The position numbers and the translations under genes were made by a program. The notes under the pieces are model-generated. The model worked only from the letters and a program-made list of their open reading frames with translations, searched no databases and had not been told where the DNA came from. Below are positions 29,670-39,637 of a DNA stretch of 64,000 nt, one piece after another; position 1 is the first letter of the stretch, and each line of letters begins with the position of its first letter. Source of the DNA: Collimonas arenae (lineage in GTDB: Bacteria > Pseudomonadota > Gammaproteobacteria > Burkholderiales > Burkholderiaceae_D). The stretch is from positions 992,001-1,056,000 of the forward strand of contig NZ_CP013233.1 of the NCBI RefSeq assembly GCF_001584165.1. The letters are read 5' to 3'.

Positions 29670-30641
29670 TTATCTTGCCGCAAGGTATTTCATGTACCAC
29701 TTGAAACTGTCGAATACTTGCCCACGTTTCATCAGGAAACGGGAGAACATCCGCATCTCCTTGTAGTTGCGCGGCGCTTCGTCGAGCGGCAGGTCGGCCC
29801 AGGGCGACAGCGCGTGGTATTTGGCGAACAGGTCGCGCGATGCGTGCAGGCACCAGTTGTTCCAGGGTTTGACGGCGCCGGCAAAGTGGATAAAGACGAC
29901 CGGGCCGATATCGCGCATCTGGCGCTTGTCTTTTTCCAGGTCGTGGATCAGGTCGTAGAGGAAATTCCACTTGCGGTCGATGTACTTGACCTGGCCTTCC
30001 AGCACCACATTGAGTGCGTCCTGATCCGGGAAGCGGTAATCCTTGCCGTTTTCCAGGATCGAGTGGATGGTCTTCTCGGTAATTTCCCTGGATAGCCAGG
30101 TATCGACGTTCATGTACATGACGCCGGAATTGAAATATTTCTGCGATGACAGCTGCAAGGCTGCACAACGGCGCCGGGTGGTCTCGTCGGCGTCCGGCAC
30201 GACGATCGCCGCGTTGTCGCCAAAATCCATCTGCAGCAGCTCCGCCATGCTGCCGACGCACAGGATATCCGCATCCAGATACAGGACCTTGTCGGTCATG
30301 CCTTTCAGTGTCGACGGAATCAGCAGTCGCGTGAAGATCGTCGGTGAATAGTAGGAGAACTGCGAGATGTGCGCAAACGGCTGGAACACTGCTGGATCGA
30401 TAATGTGAATGTGCGTCTTCAGATCGTAAATGTCTTCCAGCTTCTTGAAGCGCTTGCGGTTGTCGTCGGACAATGCAAAGGCGAATACATGGAAAGTGAA
30501 CGTGACACCCGGGCTGTTATCGATGATCGAGGTGATCGTTGCACCCATGCTGCGGCAATAGTGGTCGTCGACGCAGAAAGCGATATGGAAAGACGCGTCT
30601 TTTGCCGGTGTTGCGGGAACTTGATCTGAAGAGCTGTTCAT
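29670..30641 (-). CDS. Glycosyltransferase family 8 (LPS 1,2-/1,3-glycosyltransferase-like)
   Basis: About 323 residues of a retaining GT-A enzyme, similar to the WaaI/WaaJ core glycosyltransferases. The metal-binding DXD lies in DKVLYLDADILCVGSM near residue 115, and HFAGAVKPWNNW near residue 260 is the conserved late block. An ATG at 30641 (MNSSSD) is chosen; a TTG at 30653 is the alternative. The gene follows rng by 16 bases and precedes the GT9 gene, so LPS sugar transfer and RNase G may share transcription. The donor sugar cannot be told from sequence. Confidence 0.85.
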   Translation of the reverse strand: MNSSSDQVPATPAKDASFHIAFCVDDHYCRSMGATITSIIDNSPGVTFTFHVFAFALSDDNRKRFKKLEDIYDLKTHIHIIDPAVFQPFAHISQFSYYSPTIFTRLLIPSTLKGMTDKVLYLDADILCVGSMAELLQMDFGDNAAIVVPDADETTRRRCAALQLSSQKYFNSGVMYMNVDTWLSREITEKTIHSILENGKDYRFPDQDALNVVLEGQVKYIDRKWNFLYDLIHDLEKDKRQMRDIGPVVFIHFAGAVKPWNNWCLHASRDLFAKYHALSPWADLPLDEAPRNYKEMRMFSRFLMKRGQVFDSFKWYMKYLAAR

Positions 30642-30657
30642 TTGTCTATTCAAAACC

Positions 30658-32121
30658 TTACATGAGAATGATGTCGTATTGCTCTTGCGGGTAGGTTGTT
30701 TCCACCTGCAGCGAAATCGGCTTGCAGATGAAGTCGCCCAGCATGGCTAGATGCTGCGATTCTTCTTCCAGGAACATGTCGACCACCACTTGCGAAGCCA
30801 GGATGCGGAACTCGCGCGGATTGAACTGTTTGGCTTCACGCAGCACTTCGCGCAATATCTCGTAGCAGATGGTGCGCGCGGTCTTGACCTGGCCCTTGCC
30901 ATTGCAGGCAGGGCAGGGTTCGCACAGGATATGCGCCAGCGATTCGCGGGTGCGCTTGCGGGTCATTTCCACCAGGCCCAGCGCGGAAAATTCCGATACC
31001 GATTTCTTGGTGCGGTCGCGCAGCAGGGCCTTGTTCAGTTCCGCCAGTACGGCGCTCTTGTGTTCGGCATTCTCCATGTCGATGAAATCGAGGATGATGA
31101 TGCCGCCCAGGTTGCGCAAGCGCAGCTGGCGCGCAATGGCATGCGCCGCTTCCAGGTTGGTCTTGAAGATGGTGTCGTCGAAATTGCGGCCGTTGACGAA
31201 GCTGCCGGTGTTGACATCGATCGTCGTCATGGCCTCGGTCTGATCGACGATCAGGTAGCCGCCGGATTTGAGCGGCACGCGGCGACTCAGGGCTTCCAGT
31301 ATTTCTTCTTCGACGCCATACAGGTCGAACAGCGGACGTTCGCCGGTATAGTGCATCAGCCGCGCGGTGACCGACGGCGTGTAGCTGGCAGCGAATTCCT
31401 GCAGCTTCACAAAATTTTCGCGCGAATCGACCTGGATCGTGGTGGTCTCATCGTTGACGAAATCACGCAGCACGCGTTGCGCCAGGCTCAGGTCCTGGTG
31501 CAGCAGCGTCGGAGCCGGCTTGGATTTGGCCAGCTGGGTGATTGACGACCAGGTCTTGCGCAGATATTCGATATCCATTTGCAGATCGGCGTCCGGCGCA
31601 TCTTCCGCCATGGTGCGGATGATGAAGCCGCCTTTTTCCTCGGGCGGCAGCAGCTTCTGCACCTTGCTCTTCAACAGCTCGCGCTCGGCTTCGTTTTCAA
31701 TCCGCTGTGAGATCCCGATATGCCGGTCTTGCGGCAGATATACCAGCATGCGGCCGGCGATCGAGATTTGCGTCGATAGGCGCGCGCCTTTGGTGCCGAT
31801 CGGGTCCTTGACCACTTGCACGGTGAGCGACTGGCCGTCGTACAGCAGTTTTTCAATCGGCGTCTGCTGCGCTGCCTGGCCATCGTGTGAGCGGGTTTCC
31901 CATATATCGGCGACGTGCAGGAACGCGGCACGCTCTAGCCCGATATCGATAAAAGCCGACTGCATGCCCGGTAGCACGCGCACCACCTTGCCCAGGTAGA
32001 TGTTGCCGGCCAGACCACGCGACAAGGTGCGCTCGATGTGCAATTCCTGTACGGCGCCCTGGAAGATCAGCGCAACGCGGGTTTCCTGGGGAGTGATGTT
32101 GATGAGGATGTCTTCGCTCAT
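30658..32121 (-). CDS. rng: Ribonuclease G
   Basis: 487 residues. An endoribonuclease that matures the 5' end of 16S rRNA and cuts some mRNAs. The N-terminal S1-type RNA-binding part is LSRGLAGNIYLGKVVRVLPG with VQSAFIDIGLERAAF (read as MQSAFIDIGLERAAFL). The catalytic block is DFIDMENAEHKSAVLAELNK. The zinc-link pair is in CEPCPACNGKG near residue 415. It lacks the long C-terminal scaffold of RNase E. Its ATG overlaps the maf stop by four bases, the mark of translational coupling. Confidence 0.95.
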   Translation of the reverse strand: MSEDILINITPQETRVALIFQGAVQELHIERTLSRGLAGNIYLGKVVRVLPGMQSAFIDIGLERAAFLHVADIWETRSHDGQAAQQTPIEKLLYDGQSLTVQVVKDPIGTKGARLSTQISIAGRMLVYLPQDRHIGISQRIENEAERELLKSKVQKLLPPEEKGGFIIRTMAEDAPDADLQMDIEYLRKTWSSITQLAKSKPAPTLLHQDLSLAQRVLRDFVNDETTTIQVDSRENFVKLQEFAASYTPSVTARLMHYTGERPLFDLYGVEEEILEALSRRVPLKSGGYLIVDQTEAMTTIDVNTGSFVNGRNFDDTIFKTNLEAAHAIARQLRLRNLGGIIILDFIDMENAEHKSAVLAELNKALLRDRTKKSVSEFSALGLVEMTRKRTRESLAHILCEPCPACNGKGQVKTARTICYEILREVLREAKQFNPREFRILASQVVVDMFLEEESQHLAMLGDFICKPISLQVETTYPQEQYDIILM

Positions 32122-32738
32122 AGAATGCGGATGCCTGCCTGTTGTAATAGTTGCGCGGTTTCGAAAAGGGGCAAGCCCATGATGCCGGAATGGCTGCCAC
32201 GGATGCTTTCAATGAAAATCGCTGCCAGTCCCTGGATGCCATAACCGCCCGCCTTGTCGTAAGGCTCGGAGGTCTCGCAGTAAGCGTTGATCATGGCGTC
32301 GCTCAATTCCTTGAATAGGACATCGGAAACCTGCGTGAGTTGCCAGGATTGTTCGTGGTGGATGACCGCAACGCTGGTCAGGACCTGGTGCGTGCGGCCC
32401 GACAGCAAGCGCAGCATCTCGACCGCTTCCTGTTTGTTGGCCGGTTTGCCAAGGATCTTGCCGTCAATGGTGACAGTGGTGTCGGCCGCGAGGATCGGCC
32501 TTGCCGGCAGGCTGCGCCAGATCATCATCTGGTGCGCCGAGCGGGCTTTTTCCATCGTGACGCGAGTGACATATGCCTGTGGCGCTTCGTCCGGCAATAC
32601 CTCTTCGCTGACATCGGGGCCGCGCGGCGTCTGGTCGCGCAGCAGCAGTAGTTCAAACGCTACGTCGATCTGTCGCAGCAGCTCGCGCCGACGTGGACTT
32701 TTCGAAGCAAGATAGATTTTCTGGAAAGGATTTTTCAT
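32118..32738 (-). CDS. maf: Maf-type nucleotide pyrophosphatase
   Basis: 206 residues. Maf proteins hydrolyse non-canonical or modified nucleoside triphosphates, such as dTTP, UTP, m5UTP or pseudo-UTP depending on subgroup. The start KIYLASKSPRRRELL, the catalytic pocket AADTTVTIDGKILGKP and the late DKAGGYGIQGLAAIF are all present; the pattern fits the YhdE (dTTP/UTP) subgroup better than YceF, by memory. It lies between rlmH and rng and overlaps rng by four bases. The 97-base gap before it is the widest in this part of the run. Confidence 0.93.
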   Translation of the reverse strand: MKNPFQKIYLASKSPRRRELLRQIDVAFELLLLRDQTPRGPDVSEEVLPDEAPQAYVTRVTMEKARSAHQMMIWRSLPARPILAADTTVTIDGKILGKPANKQEAVEMLRLLSGRTHQVLTSVAVIHHEQSWQLTQVSDVLFKELSDAMINAYCETSEPYDKAGGYGIQGLAAIFIESIRGSHSGIMGLPLFETAQLLQQAGIRIL

Positions 32739-32835
32739 TGCTGGCTTTACGGCAGATATGTCGTCGAATGTTTCCAGCGATTATTACAGAGATACGGGGC
32801 TACCGGGGCGGTATTACCTGCTGAGAACCACCAAT

Positions 32836-33306
32836 TTAAACGCGATGATAAGGGTGGTTCTGGGTAATCGACCAAGCCCGGTACAACTGTTCCGCCAGCA
32901 ACACCCGCACCATGCCGTGCGGTAAAGTCAGGCTGGAGATGCGCAGCAGGCTGTCGGCCTTGGCTTTGAACTCGGGATCGAGACCATCGGCGCCGCCGAT
33001 AATGAAGGCGACATCGCGGCCGTCGCGCTGCCATTGGGTCAGTTGCTGCGACAGCTGGACGCTGGTGAGGTCCTTGCCGCGCTCGTCAAGGGCGACGATG
33101 CGCACGCCTTTCGGCAGGACAGCCTCAATCCGGCTGCGTTCCAGCGCCATGGCGGAAGCGGCCGAGTTGCTGCCGGAGCGTTCTACGGGTTTGATTTCCT
33201 TGAGGATGATGCGGCAGTCCGGCGGCATGCGTTTCGCATACTCGCCGAACCCGTTTTCGATCCAGGTCGGCATTTTGTGGCCGACCGCAGCGATGATGAG
33301 CTGCAT
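32836..33306 (-). CDS. rlmH: 23S rRNA pseudouridine(1915) N3-methyltransferase RlmH
   Basis: 156 residues, the usual length. A SPOUT-fold methyltransferase that acts on the assembled 70S ribosome. The SAM-binding knot is visible as [20 protein letters not shown] and the tail as [24 protein letters not shown]. It starts at [13 protein letters not shown]. It lies 24 bases after rsfS, its common partner in proteobacteria, which links ribosome modification with subunit silencing. Confidence 0.97.
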   Translation of the reverse strand: MQLIIAAVGHKMPTWIENGFGEYAKRMPPDCRIILKEIKPVERSGSNSAASAMALERSRIEAVLPKGVRIVALDERGKDLTSVQLSQQLTQWQRDGRDVAFIIGGADGLDPEFKAKADSLLRISSLTLPHGMVRVLLAEQLYRAWSITQNHPYHRV

Positions 33307-33330
33307 TGCAGAAGCTGTTTCTGCAGCAGC

Positions 33331-33960
33331 TTATTCAGCTGCCTTGGTTTTTGCCGGGGCGCGCTTAACGGCCGGTTTCTTGGCCGGAGCCTTCTTTGGC
33401 GCAGCAGTCTTCTTCGGTGGTACCGAGCTCTTCGCTGGCGCAACCTTGATGGTTTTGCCGACTGCTTTTTTGACGCCGTCGGTCTTGACCGGCTTCTTGC
33501 GCGCAGGCGCTTTCTTCGGGGTGTCGTCTTCCGGCTTCAAGGCTTGCGAAGTCGTCAGGTGGCGCGAAATCTTCTTCGGCGCTTCTTCTTCCGCGGCCGT
33601 GCGGGTCGAGATGCGTTTGGCGGCGCCGAACTTGACTTCCTTGTCGCCCCAGATTTCTTCCAGGCGATAGTAGGCGCGGATTGCCGGCTGCATGATGTGG
33701 ACGACCATGTCGCCCATGTCGACCAGCACCCATTCGCCGGTGTCTTCGCCCTCGATACTGAGGATATTGCCGCCGTTTTCCTTGACTTTGTCGCGCACCG
33801 ACGAAGCCAGCGCCTTGGTCTGGCGATTGGAGGTACCCGAAGCAATCGCGATGCGGTCGAACAAACCGGTCAGGTGAGTCGTGTCGTAGACGCGAATGTC
33901 TTGAGCTTTGACGTCTTCGAGAGCATCGATGACGAGACTTTGTAGTTTTTTGATATCCAT
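33331..33960 (-). CDS. rsfS: Ribosome silencing factor RsfS with basic tail
   Basis: Binds L14 on the 50S subunit and stops subunit joining in starved cells. The first 115 residues are the standard domain (SLVIDALEDVKAQDIRVYD, TGEWVLVDMGDMVVHIMQ, YRLEEIWG). The remaining 95 or so residues form a Lys/Ala/Pro-rich tail with repeated AKK, APK and KPA, like a histone H1 tail, while typical RsfS ends near residue 120. Such tails are seen in other betaproteobacterial proteins, including the sigma factor in this window. It directly abuts nadD. Confidence 0.95.
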   Translation of the reverse strand: MDIKKLQSLVIDALEDVKAQDIRVYDTTHLTGLFDRIAIASGTSNRQTKALASSVRDKVKENGGNILSIEGEDTGEWVLVDMGDMVVHIMQPAIRAYYRLEEIWGDKEVKFGAAKRISTRTAAEEEAPKKISRHLTTSQALKPEDDTPKKAPARKKPVKTDGVKKAVGKTIKVAPAKSSVPPKKTAAPKKAPAKKPAVKRAPAKTKAAE

Positions 33961-34629
33961 TTAATTCTTATAGAGATGATGTTGTTCAATATAGTCCAGT
34001 ACAGCCGCCGGGACCAGCGTGTCGGGTCTTTTTGCATTGTGCAGCGCGGCACGAATTTCTGTTGCTGAAATGTCTACAGCCAGATTCCTTGCCAGATAGG
34101 TCAAGCCATGCGCGCTCTGGCGAATCTGTTCCGGGGTGGCGGCGCGGCGTGTAAATTCGCGCGTGACCTCGGCCGGCACTTTCGATTCATCCATGGCGAA
34201 ACCGGGGCGCGAGGCCACGCCCAGATGGGCATAGTCAAACAGCCGGTCCCAGCCTTGCCAGGTGTTCAAGTGCTGCAACTGGTCCGCACCCATCAGGAAT
34301 ACGATCGAAGCCTGCGGTCCCAGCTCGTTGCGTAGCGACTGCAACGTATCTATCGTATACGTTGCGGTCCGGCGTCGGATTTCCTGCTGGTCGATGACCA
34401 CCGGCGCGCTCTGCAGGCTGAACGCAAGCCGGACCATCTCGACCCGCTGTTCCGCAGTGGCTTCCAGCCCGTGCTTTTGCCAAGGATTGCCGGCCGGGAT
34501 GACGCGTAATTCATCTGGGGTCAGCAAGGTTACAAAATATTTCGCCAATGCAACATGGCCATTGTGCACCGGATCGAAACTGCCACCGAGAACGGCGATG
34601 CATGGCCGGGAAGTAGGATTGGATGTCAT
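33961..34629 (-). CDS. nadD: Nicotinate-nucleotide adenylyltransferase
   Basis: 222 residues. Makes nicotinate adenine dinucleotide from nicotinate mononucleotide and ATP, an essential step to NAD. The nucleotidyltransferase motif is GGSFDPVHNGHVALA and the second motif is ISATEIRAAL near the end. LRVIPAGNPWQKHGL and MGADQLQHLNTWQGWD are the conserved substrate loops. It lies between hemF and rsfS; the nadD-rsfS-rlmH order is conserved in many bacteria. Confidence 0.96.
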   Translation of the reverse strand: MTSNPTSRPCIAVLGGSFDPVHNGHVALAKYFVTLLTPDELRVIPAGNPWQKHGLEATAEQRVEMVRLAFSLQSAPVVIDQQEIRRRTATYTIDTLQSLRNELGPQASIVFLMGADQLQHLNTWQGWDRLFDYAHLGVASRPGFAMDESKVPAEVTREFTRRAATPEQIRQSAHGLTYLARNLAVDISATEIRAALHNAKRPDTLVPAAVLDYIEQHHLYKN

Positions 34630-34642
34630 TGCGAACTGCCCA

Positions 34643-35587
34643 TCAAATCCACTCGCGATGGACCAGGAAATCGGAATAAAGCCTGGCTTCCTGACTTCCT
34701 GCCGCCGGTCGCCAGTCGTAGCGCCACTTGACCACAGGCGGCATCGACATCAGGATGGATTCGGTGCGTCCCCCCGATTGCAGACCGAACAAAGTGCCGC
34801 GATCATACACTAAATTGAATTCGACATAGCGTCCGCGGCGATATGCCTGGAAATCCCGTTCGGTTTCGCCGTAGGGAATATCCTTGCGACCTGCCAGGAT
34901 TGGCGTGTAGGCGGGGATGAACGCATTGCCGACACTTTGCATCATGGCGAAGCTCTGCTCAAAGCCCAATTCATTGAAATCGTCGAAGAAAATGCCGCCG
35001 ACGCCACGCGGTTCCTGGCGATGCTTCAGATAGAAATAATCGTCGCACCATTTTTTAAAACGCGGGTAGAGCGCGCCTTTGCCATGTTCGATAGCTGCGC
35101 TGTCGAATGGTGTCAGCGCATCGCGGCAAGTACGATGGAAGTGTTCGACATCTTCGGTAAAACCGTAATACGGCGTCAGATCGATGCCACCGCCGAACCA
35201 CCACACCGGCGCCTGGCCTTCTGCTGAAGCGATGAAGAAACGCACGTTCATGTGCACCGTCGGCGCGAACGGATTACGCGGATGCATCACCAGCGATACG
35301 CCCATGGCTTCCCACTGGCGGCCGGCGATTTCCGGACGGTTGGCTGCTGCCGAAGGCGGCAGGCTTTTGCCCATCACATGCGAGAAACCGACGCCGCCGC
35401 GTTCCAGCACATGGCCTTCTTCGATGATGCGCGAGATACCGCCGCCGCCTTCCGCGCGCTGCCATTGATCGCTGCTGAACGATTTTCCGTCGATCTGTTC
35501 GAGGGCGACGACGATACGTGCCTGCAAGTCGAGCAGGTAAGACTTGACGGCGTTGGCCGGGCTATCGGGAGTGACGTTTGCGCTCAT
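34643..35587 (-). CDS. hemF: Oxygen-dependent coproporphyrinogen III oxidase
   Basis: 314 residues. Decarboxylates coproporphyrinogen III to protoporphyrinogen IX with O2 in haem synthesis. Strongly conserved blocks: [40 protein letters not shown] and [20 protein letters not shown]. Its presence shows an aerobic route to haem. It is 13 bases before nadD in the leftward run, and a 189-base gap with repeats separates it from purD. Confidence 0.97.
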   Translation of the reverse strand: MSANVTPDSPANAVKSYLLDLQARIVVALEQIDGKSFSSDQWQRAEGGGGISRIIEEGHVLERGGVGFSHVMGKSLPPSAAANRPEIAGRQWEAMGVSLVMHPRNPFAPTVHMNVRFFIASAEGQAPVWWFGGGIDLTPYYGFTEDVEHFHRTCRDALTPFDSAAIEHGKGALYPRFKKWCDDYFYLKHRQEPRGVGGIFFDDFNELGFEQSFAMMQSVGNAFIPAYTPILAGRKDIPYGETERDFQAYRRGRYVEFNLVYDRGTLFGLQSGGRTESILMSMPPVVKWRYDWRPAAGSQEARLYSDFLVHREWI

Positions 35588-35680
35588 CGTGCTGAAAAAA
35601 GAAGAAATAGGATGCCGGCTTGTTTGGCGTTAAAAACACGGACATGCTGACAAAAAGCCCGATAACGTCCAGGCGACTCC

Positions 35681-35744
35681 GTCATTCCCGCGAATGCGAG
35701 AATCCAATTTAGGCTGCAAATTGCCCCCCCGCGCTCGCGGGGGG
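35681..35744. repeat. Extragenic repeat: GTCATTCCCGCG-type element plus GC hairpin
   Basis: 35681-35705 reads GTCATTCCCGCG-AATGCGAGAATCC, an imperfect palindrome (ATTCCCGC with GCGAGAAT) of the widespread GTCATTCCCGC extragenic family. Just after it, at 35725-35744, lies a perfect stem of CCCCCCGCG with CGCGGGGGG around CT. Both are in the purD-hemF gap and may form an RNA end structure between the two genes. Confidence 0.6.
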
Positions 35745-35776
35745 ACAGAGAAACAATTCAATTCAGCCAGACTGAT

Positions 35777-37051
35777 TCAGGCATGCTTCTTCAATGCGCG
35801 CCAGCCGATGTCGCGGCGGAATTGGGCGCCGCTGAAATGGATCTGGTCGACCACGTTATAGGCCTGCTTTTGCGCCATCTTGACGCTGTCGCCCAGGCCA
35901 ACCACGCATAGTACACGGCCGCCGGAAGTCGTCAGACGCTCGCCGGTGAGAGTGGTGCCGGCATGGAAAGTCACGCTGTCGGCGGTTTCCTCGGGAATCC
36001 CGGAGATCAAATCGTCCTTGCGCGGTGCGTCCGGATAGCCGGCTGCGGCCATCACTACGCCCAGCGCTGTGCGACGGTCCCATTCCAGTTCGATCGTATC
36101 AAGCGTGCCGTTGACGGCATGTTCCATCACCACCAGCAGGTCGGTTTTCAGGCGCGCCATGATCGGCTGGGTTTCCGGATCACCCATGCGGCAATTGAAT
36201 TCCAGCGTCTTAGGATTGCCCTTGTCGTCGATCATCAGGCCGGCATAGAGGAAACCGCTGAACGGGATACCGTCCTTGGCCATGCCTTGCACGGTAGGCG
36301 TAATGATTTCACGCATCACGCGGGCGTGCAGTGCCGGAGTAACGATCGGCGCCGGCGAATACGCGCCCATGCCACCGGTGTTCGGTCCCTGGTCGTCATC
36401 CTTGAGACGCTTGTGATCCTGGCTGGTGGCCAACGGCAGGATGTTCTTGCCATCCACCATGACGATGAAGCTGGCTTCCTCGCCGGCCAGGAATTCCTCG
36501 ATCACCACACGTGCGCCGGCATCGCCGAGGCGATTGTCGGACAGCATCATGTCGACGGCGGCATGCGCTTCTTCCAGGTTCATGGCCACGACCACGCCCT
36601 TGCCGGCAGCCAGGCCGTCGGCCTTGATGACAATCGGCGCACCTTTCTGGTCGATGTACTGGTGCGCAGCGCCGACATCGGAGAAGGTCTGGTATTCGGC
36701 GGTCGGGATGTGGTGCCGCTGCATGAACGACTTGGCGAAATCCTTCGAGCTTTCCAGCTGCGCCGCTTCACGCGTCGGGCCGAAGATTTTCAGGCCGCGG
36801 TCGCGGAAAATATTCACGATGCCAGCCGCCAGCGGCACTTCCGGGCCGACCACGGTCAGCGCGACATGTTCACGCTCGACAAAATCCGCCAGCGCGGCCG
36901 GATCGGTGATGTTGATGTTTTCCAGCCGTTGATCCAGTGCCGTGCCGCCGTTGCCGGGCGCCACGAAGACGGTTTGAATGCGCGGGGATTGGGCGATTTT
37001 CCACGCCAGGGCGTGCTCGCGGCCGCCAGAGCCCACTACCAGAATTTTCAT
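35777..37051 (-). CDS. purD: Phosphoribosylamine-glycine ligase
   Basis: 424 residues, an ATP-grasp enzyme of de novo purine synthesis that joins glycine to phosphoribosylamine. The start MKILVVGSGGREHALAW is typical. The ATP-grasp motifs are at VIKADGLAAGKGVVVAMN and NTGGMGAYSPAPIVTP, and GFLYAGLMIDDKGNP with FNCRMGDPETQPIM gives the metal-binding block. It lies 11 bases after yebC. Confidence 0.97.
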   Translation of the reverse strand: MKILVVGSGGREHALAWKIAQSPRIQTVFVAPGNGGTALDQRLENINITDPAALADFVEREHVALTVVGPEVPLAAGIVNIFRDRGLKIFGPTREAAQLESSKDFAKSFMQRHHIPTAEYQTFSDVGAAHQYIDQKGAPIVIKADGLAAGKGVVVAMNLEEAHAAVDMMLSDNRLGDAGARVVIEEFLAGEEASFIVMVDGKNILPLATSQDHKRLKDDDQGPNTGGMGAYSPAPIVTPALHARVMREIITPTVQGMAKDGIPFSGFLYAGLMIDDKGNPKTLEFNCRMGDPETQPIMARLKTDLLVVMEHAVNGTLDTIELEWDRRTALGVVMAAAGYPDAPRKDDLISGIPEETADSVTFHAGTTLTGERLTTSGGRVLCVVGLGDSVKMAQKQAYNVVDQIHFSGAQFRRDIGWRALKKHA

Positions 37052-37062
37052 ATGAACCTGTA

Positions 37063-37788
37063 TCAGTCTTCGATTACTGCGTTGCTGTAAATTTCTTGTA
37101 CGTCGTCCAGATTTTCCAGGGCGTCGAGCAGTTTTTGCATCTTGATTGCATCTTCGCCTGTAAATACGGTTTCGGTGGCCGGTTTCATGATGATTTCCGC
37201 TACTTCAGCCTTGAAGCCGGCCTTTTCCAGGGCTTGCTTCAGCGCTGCAAAATCGTGCGGGCCGCAAATGACCTCGATGCCGCCTTCTTCGTCGGTGATG
37301 ACGTCTTCAGCACCGGCTTCCAGCGCTGCTTCCATCAAGGCGTCTTCGTTGGTGCCGGGAGCGAACAGCAACTGGCCGCAATGCTTGAACATGAATGCCA
37401 CTGAACCTTCGGTGCCCATGTTGCCGCCGAACTTGGAAAACGCATGGCGCACTTCGGCCACGGTGCGAATTCTGTTGTCAGTCATGCAATCGACAATGAT
37501 GGCGGCGCCGCTGATGCCGTAGCCTTCATAGCGCACTTCTTCATAGTTGACGCCGTCCAGGCTGCCGCTGCCACGCTGGATTGCGCGCGTGACGTTATCC
37601 TTCGGCATATTGGCGTCGGACGCCTTGTCGACCGCCAGCCGTAGGCGCGGATTGGCGTCAATATCGCCGCCGCCCATGCGGGCGGCAACCGTGATTTCCT
37701 TGATCAGTCGAGTCCAGATCTTGCCGCGTTTGGCGTCGGTGGCGGCCTTCTTGTGCTTAATATTGGCCCATTTGCTGTGTCCAGCCAT
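37063..37788 (-). CDS. yebC: YebC/PmpR-family protein
   Basis: 241 residues in three alpha/beta domains. The start [20 protein letters not shown] is characteristic. The family is described as DNA-binding transcriptional regulators, and more recent work ties members to translation of proline-rich stretches. Which applies here cannot be told. [20 protein letters not shown] and [14 protein letters not shown] (read [17 protein letters not shown]) are conserved blocks. It is the first gene of the leftward yebC-to-rng run, with its promoter in the 101-base gap before the HerA-like gene. Confidence 0.95.
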   Translation of the reverse strand: MAGHSKWANIKHKKAATDAKRGKIWTRLIKEITVAARMGGGDIDANPRLRLAVDKASDANMPKDNVTRAIQRGSGSLDGVNYEEVRYEGYGISGAAIIVDCMTDNRIRTVAEVRHAFSKFGGNMGTEGSVAFMFKHCGQLLFAPGTNEDALMEAALEAGAEDVITDEEGGIEVICGPHDFAALKQALEKAGFKAEVAEIIMKPATETVFTGEDAIKMQKLLDALENLDDVQEIYSNAVIED

Positions 37789-37889
37789 GATGGTTCTTTC
37801 TTGCTCTAGTTAGCTATAATCAAAGCGCAATTTTACCATATTGCCCTTTCTTGAAATCCTCTGAAATCGACCTTTACACCGGCCAAAAC

Positions 37890-39395
37890 ATGTCAAATCC
37901 TCTCCTGATAGCCAAAAATGACCGGCATGAGCTTGCGCTCCTGCCGGCCTTGGTGAACCGCCACGGCTGCATTACCGGCGCCACCGGCACCGGCAAGACC
38001 GTTACCTTGCAGGTGATCGCACAAGCCCTGTCGGACAGCGGCGTGCCGGTCTTCATGGCGGACGTCAAGGGAGATTTGTCCGGGATGGCCAAGGCCGGCG
38101 CCGCTTCGGCCAAGCTCAAGCAGCGCCTCGATTCGCTTGGTATCGCCGAGCCGCAATGGGCAGCAACGCCGGTGACCTTCTGGGATGTATACGGCGTGCA
38201 AGGACATCCGGTGCGGGCCACCATCTCCGATATGGGGCCGTTGCTGCTGGCGCGCATGCTCAATCTGAACGATACGCAGCAAGGCGTATTGCAGCTGGTG
38301 TTCAAGATTGCTGACGATAACGGCTTGCTGTTGCTGGACCTGAAGGACCTGCGGGCGATGCTGCAGCACGTGGGCGACAACGCCGCCAGTTTCCAGACCG
38401 AGTACGGCAACATCTCGGCCGCCAGCATCGGCGCCATCCAGCGTGGCCTGATCGGTATCGGAGAGCAGGGCGGTGAACAGTTCTTCGGTGAGCCGATGCT
38501 GAATATCGACGATCTGATCCAGACCGACGGCAGCGGCAAAGGCGTGGTGAACATTCTGGCAGCCGATAAATTGATGAATGCGCCGCGCCTGTATTCGACG
38601 TTCCTGTTGTGGATGCTGTCGGAATTGTTTGAGCGCCTGCCGGAAGTCGGCGACCTGGACAAGCCGAAGCTGGTGTTCTTCTTCGACGAAGCCCATCTGC
38701 TGTTCAGTGAAGCACCAAAGCCGCTCCTGCAAAAGATCGAGCAAGTGGTGCGCCTGATCCGCTCCAAGGGCGTAGGTGTGTTTTTCGTCACGCAAAATCC
38801 GTTGGACATCCCCGATACGGTCCTCGGCCAGCTGGGCAATCGCGTGCAGCACGCATTGCGTGCCTACACGCCGCGTGACCAGAAGGCGGTGCAAGCCGCC
38901 GCCGACACCTTCCGCGCCAATCCTGAGCTGAATACCGCGCAAGTCATCAGCGAACTCGGCGTCGGCGAAGCGCTGGTGTCTTTTCTGGATGAGAAGGGTC
39001 GCCCCAATATCGTCGAGCGTGCATTCATTCTGCCGCCGGCGTCGCAGATCGGTCCGATTACCGAGGATGAACGCAATCGGCTGATCGCTGCATCGATCGT
39101 TGCTGGCGTCTATGAGGCTGCGATTGATCGTGAGTCGGCCTATGAAATACTCAAAGGGCGGGCAGCTGCAGCGCCTGCAGCCAAGGGCGGCGCCGATGCC
39201 GGTGTCGATTCTTCAAGCGCCACCAGCACTGGTTCCTGGGGCAGCGTGCTGGGCGGTTTGCTCGGTGGTGGCGGTTCGGGCCGCAAGGACACGGTGGTCC
39301 AGGCCGTCGTCAAATCGGCGGCGCGCACCATCGGTTCGCAGGTTGGACGCGAACTGATCCGCGGCGTGTTGGGATCGCTGCTGAAGAAAAAATGA
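37890..39395 (+). CDS. HerA-like ATPase (DUF853 family)
   Basis: About 501 residues from the ATG at 37890; a TTG start 13 codons earlier is a weaker choice. The Walker A motif is [13 protein letters not shown] near residue 30 and Walker B is [12 protein letters not shown] near residue 255, and the conserved arginine-rich [20 protein letters not shown] follows. The C-terminus is Gly/Ser-rich. HerA-type ATPases move DNA or proteins. DUF853 members are widespread in bacteria but poorly understood, and the NurA nuclease partner seen in archaea is not found here. It diverges from yebC. Confidence 0.9.
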   Translation: MSNPLLIAKNDRHELALLPALVNRHGCITGATGTGKTVTLQVIAQALSDSGVPVFMADVKGDLSGMAKAGAASAKLKQRLDSLGIAEPQWAATPVTFWDVYGVQGHPVRATISDMGPLLLARMLNLNDTQQGVLQLVFKIADDNGLLLLDLKDLRAMLQHVGDNAASFQTEYGNISAASIGAIQRGLIGIGEQGGEQFFGEPMLNIDDLIQTDGSGKGVVNILAADKLMNAPRLYSTFLLWMLSELFERLPEVGDLDKPKLVFFFDEAHLLFSEAPKPLLQKIEQVVRLIRSKGVGVFFVTQNPLDIPDTVLGQLGNRVQHALRAYTPRDQKAVQAAADTFRANPELNTAQVISELGVGEALVSFLDEKGRPNIVERAFILPPASQIGPITEDERNRLIAASIVAGVYEAAIDRESAYEILKGRAAAAPAAKGGADAGVDSSSATSTGSWGSVLGGLLGGGGSGRKDTVVQAVVKSAARTIGSQVGRELIRGVLGSLLKKK

Positions 39396-39637
39396 GCGAT
39401 GACTTTAATCCGACAACCAAACGTTTCCAAAAATGCGGGCAGATTTCTTCATTGCGTTTCTCATGGATGAATAATTTCTGCAAGGTCTCACATCGCAGGC
39501 CGCACAGGCAGTATCCTCGCGCCACATCGTGATTGCCAAATCGATTGCCACATGATCAGCCGGCAGGAATTCTTATCATTCTGCCGGTTGCCGACGCGAT
39601 CTTCGCATACCCATTACAATTCCATCATGAGTAATAA

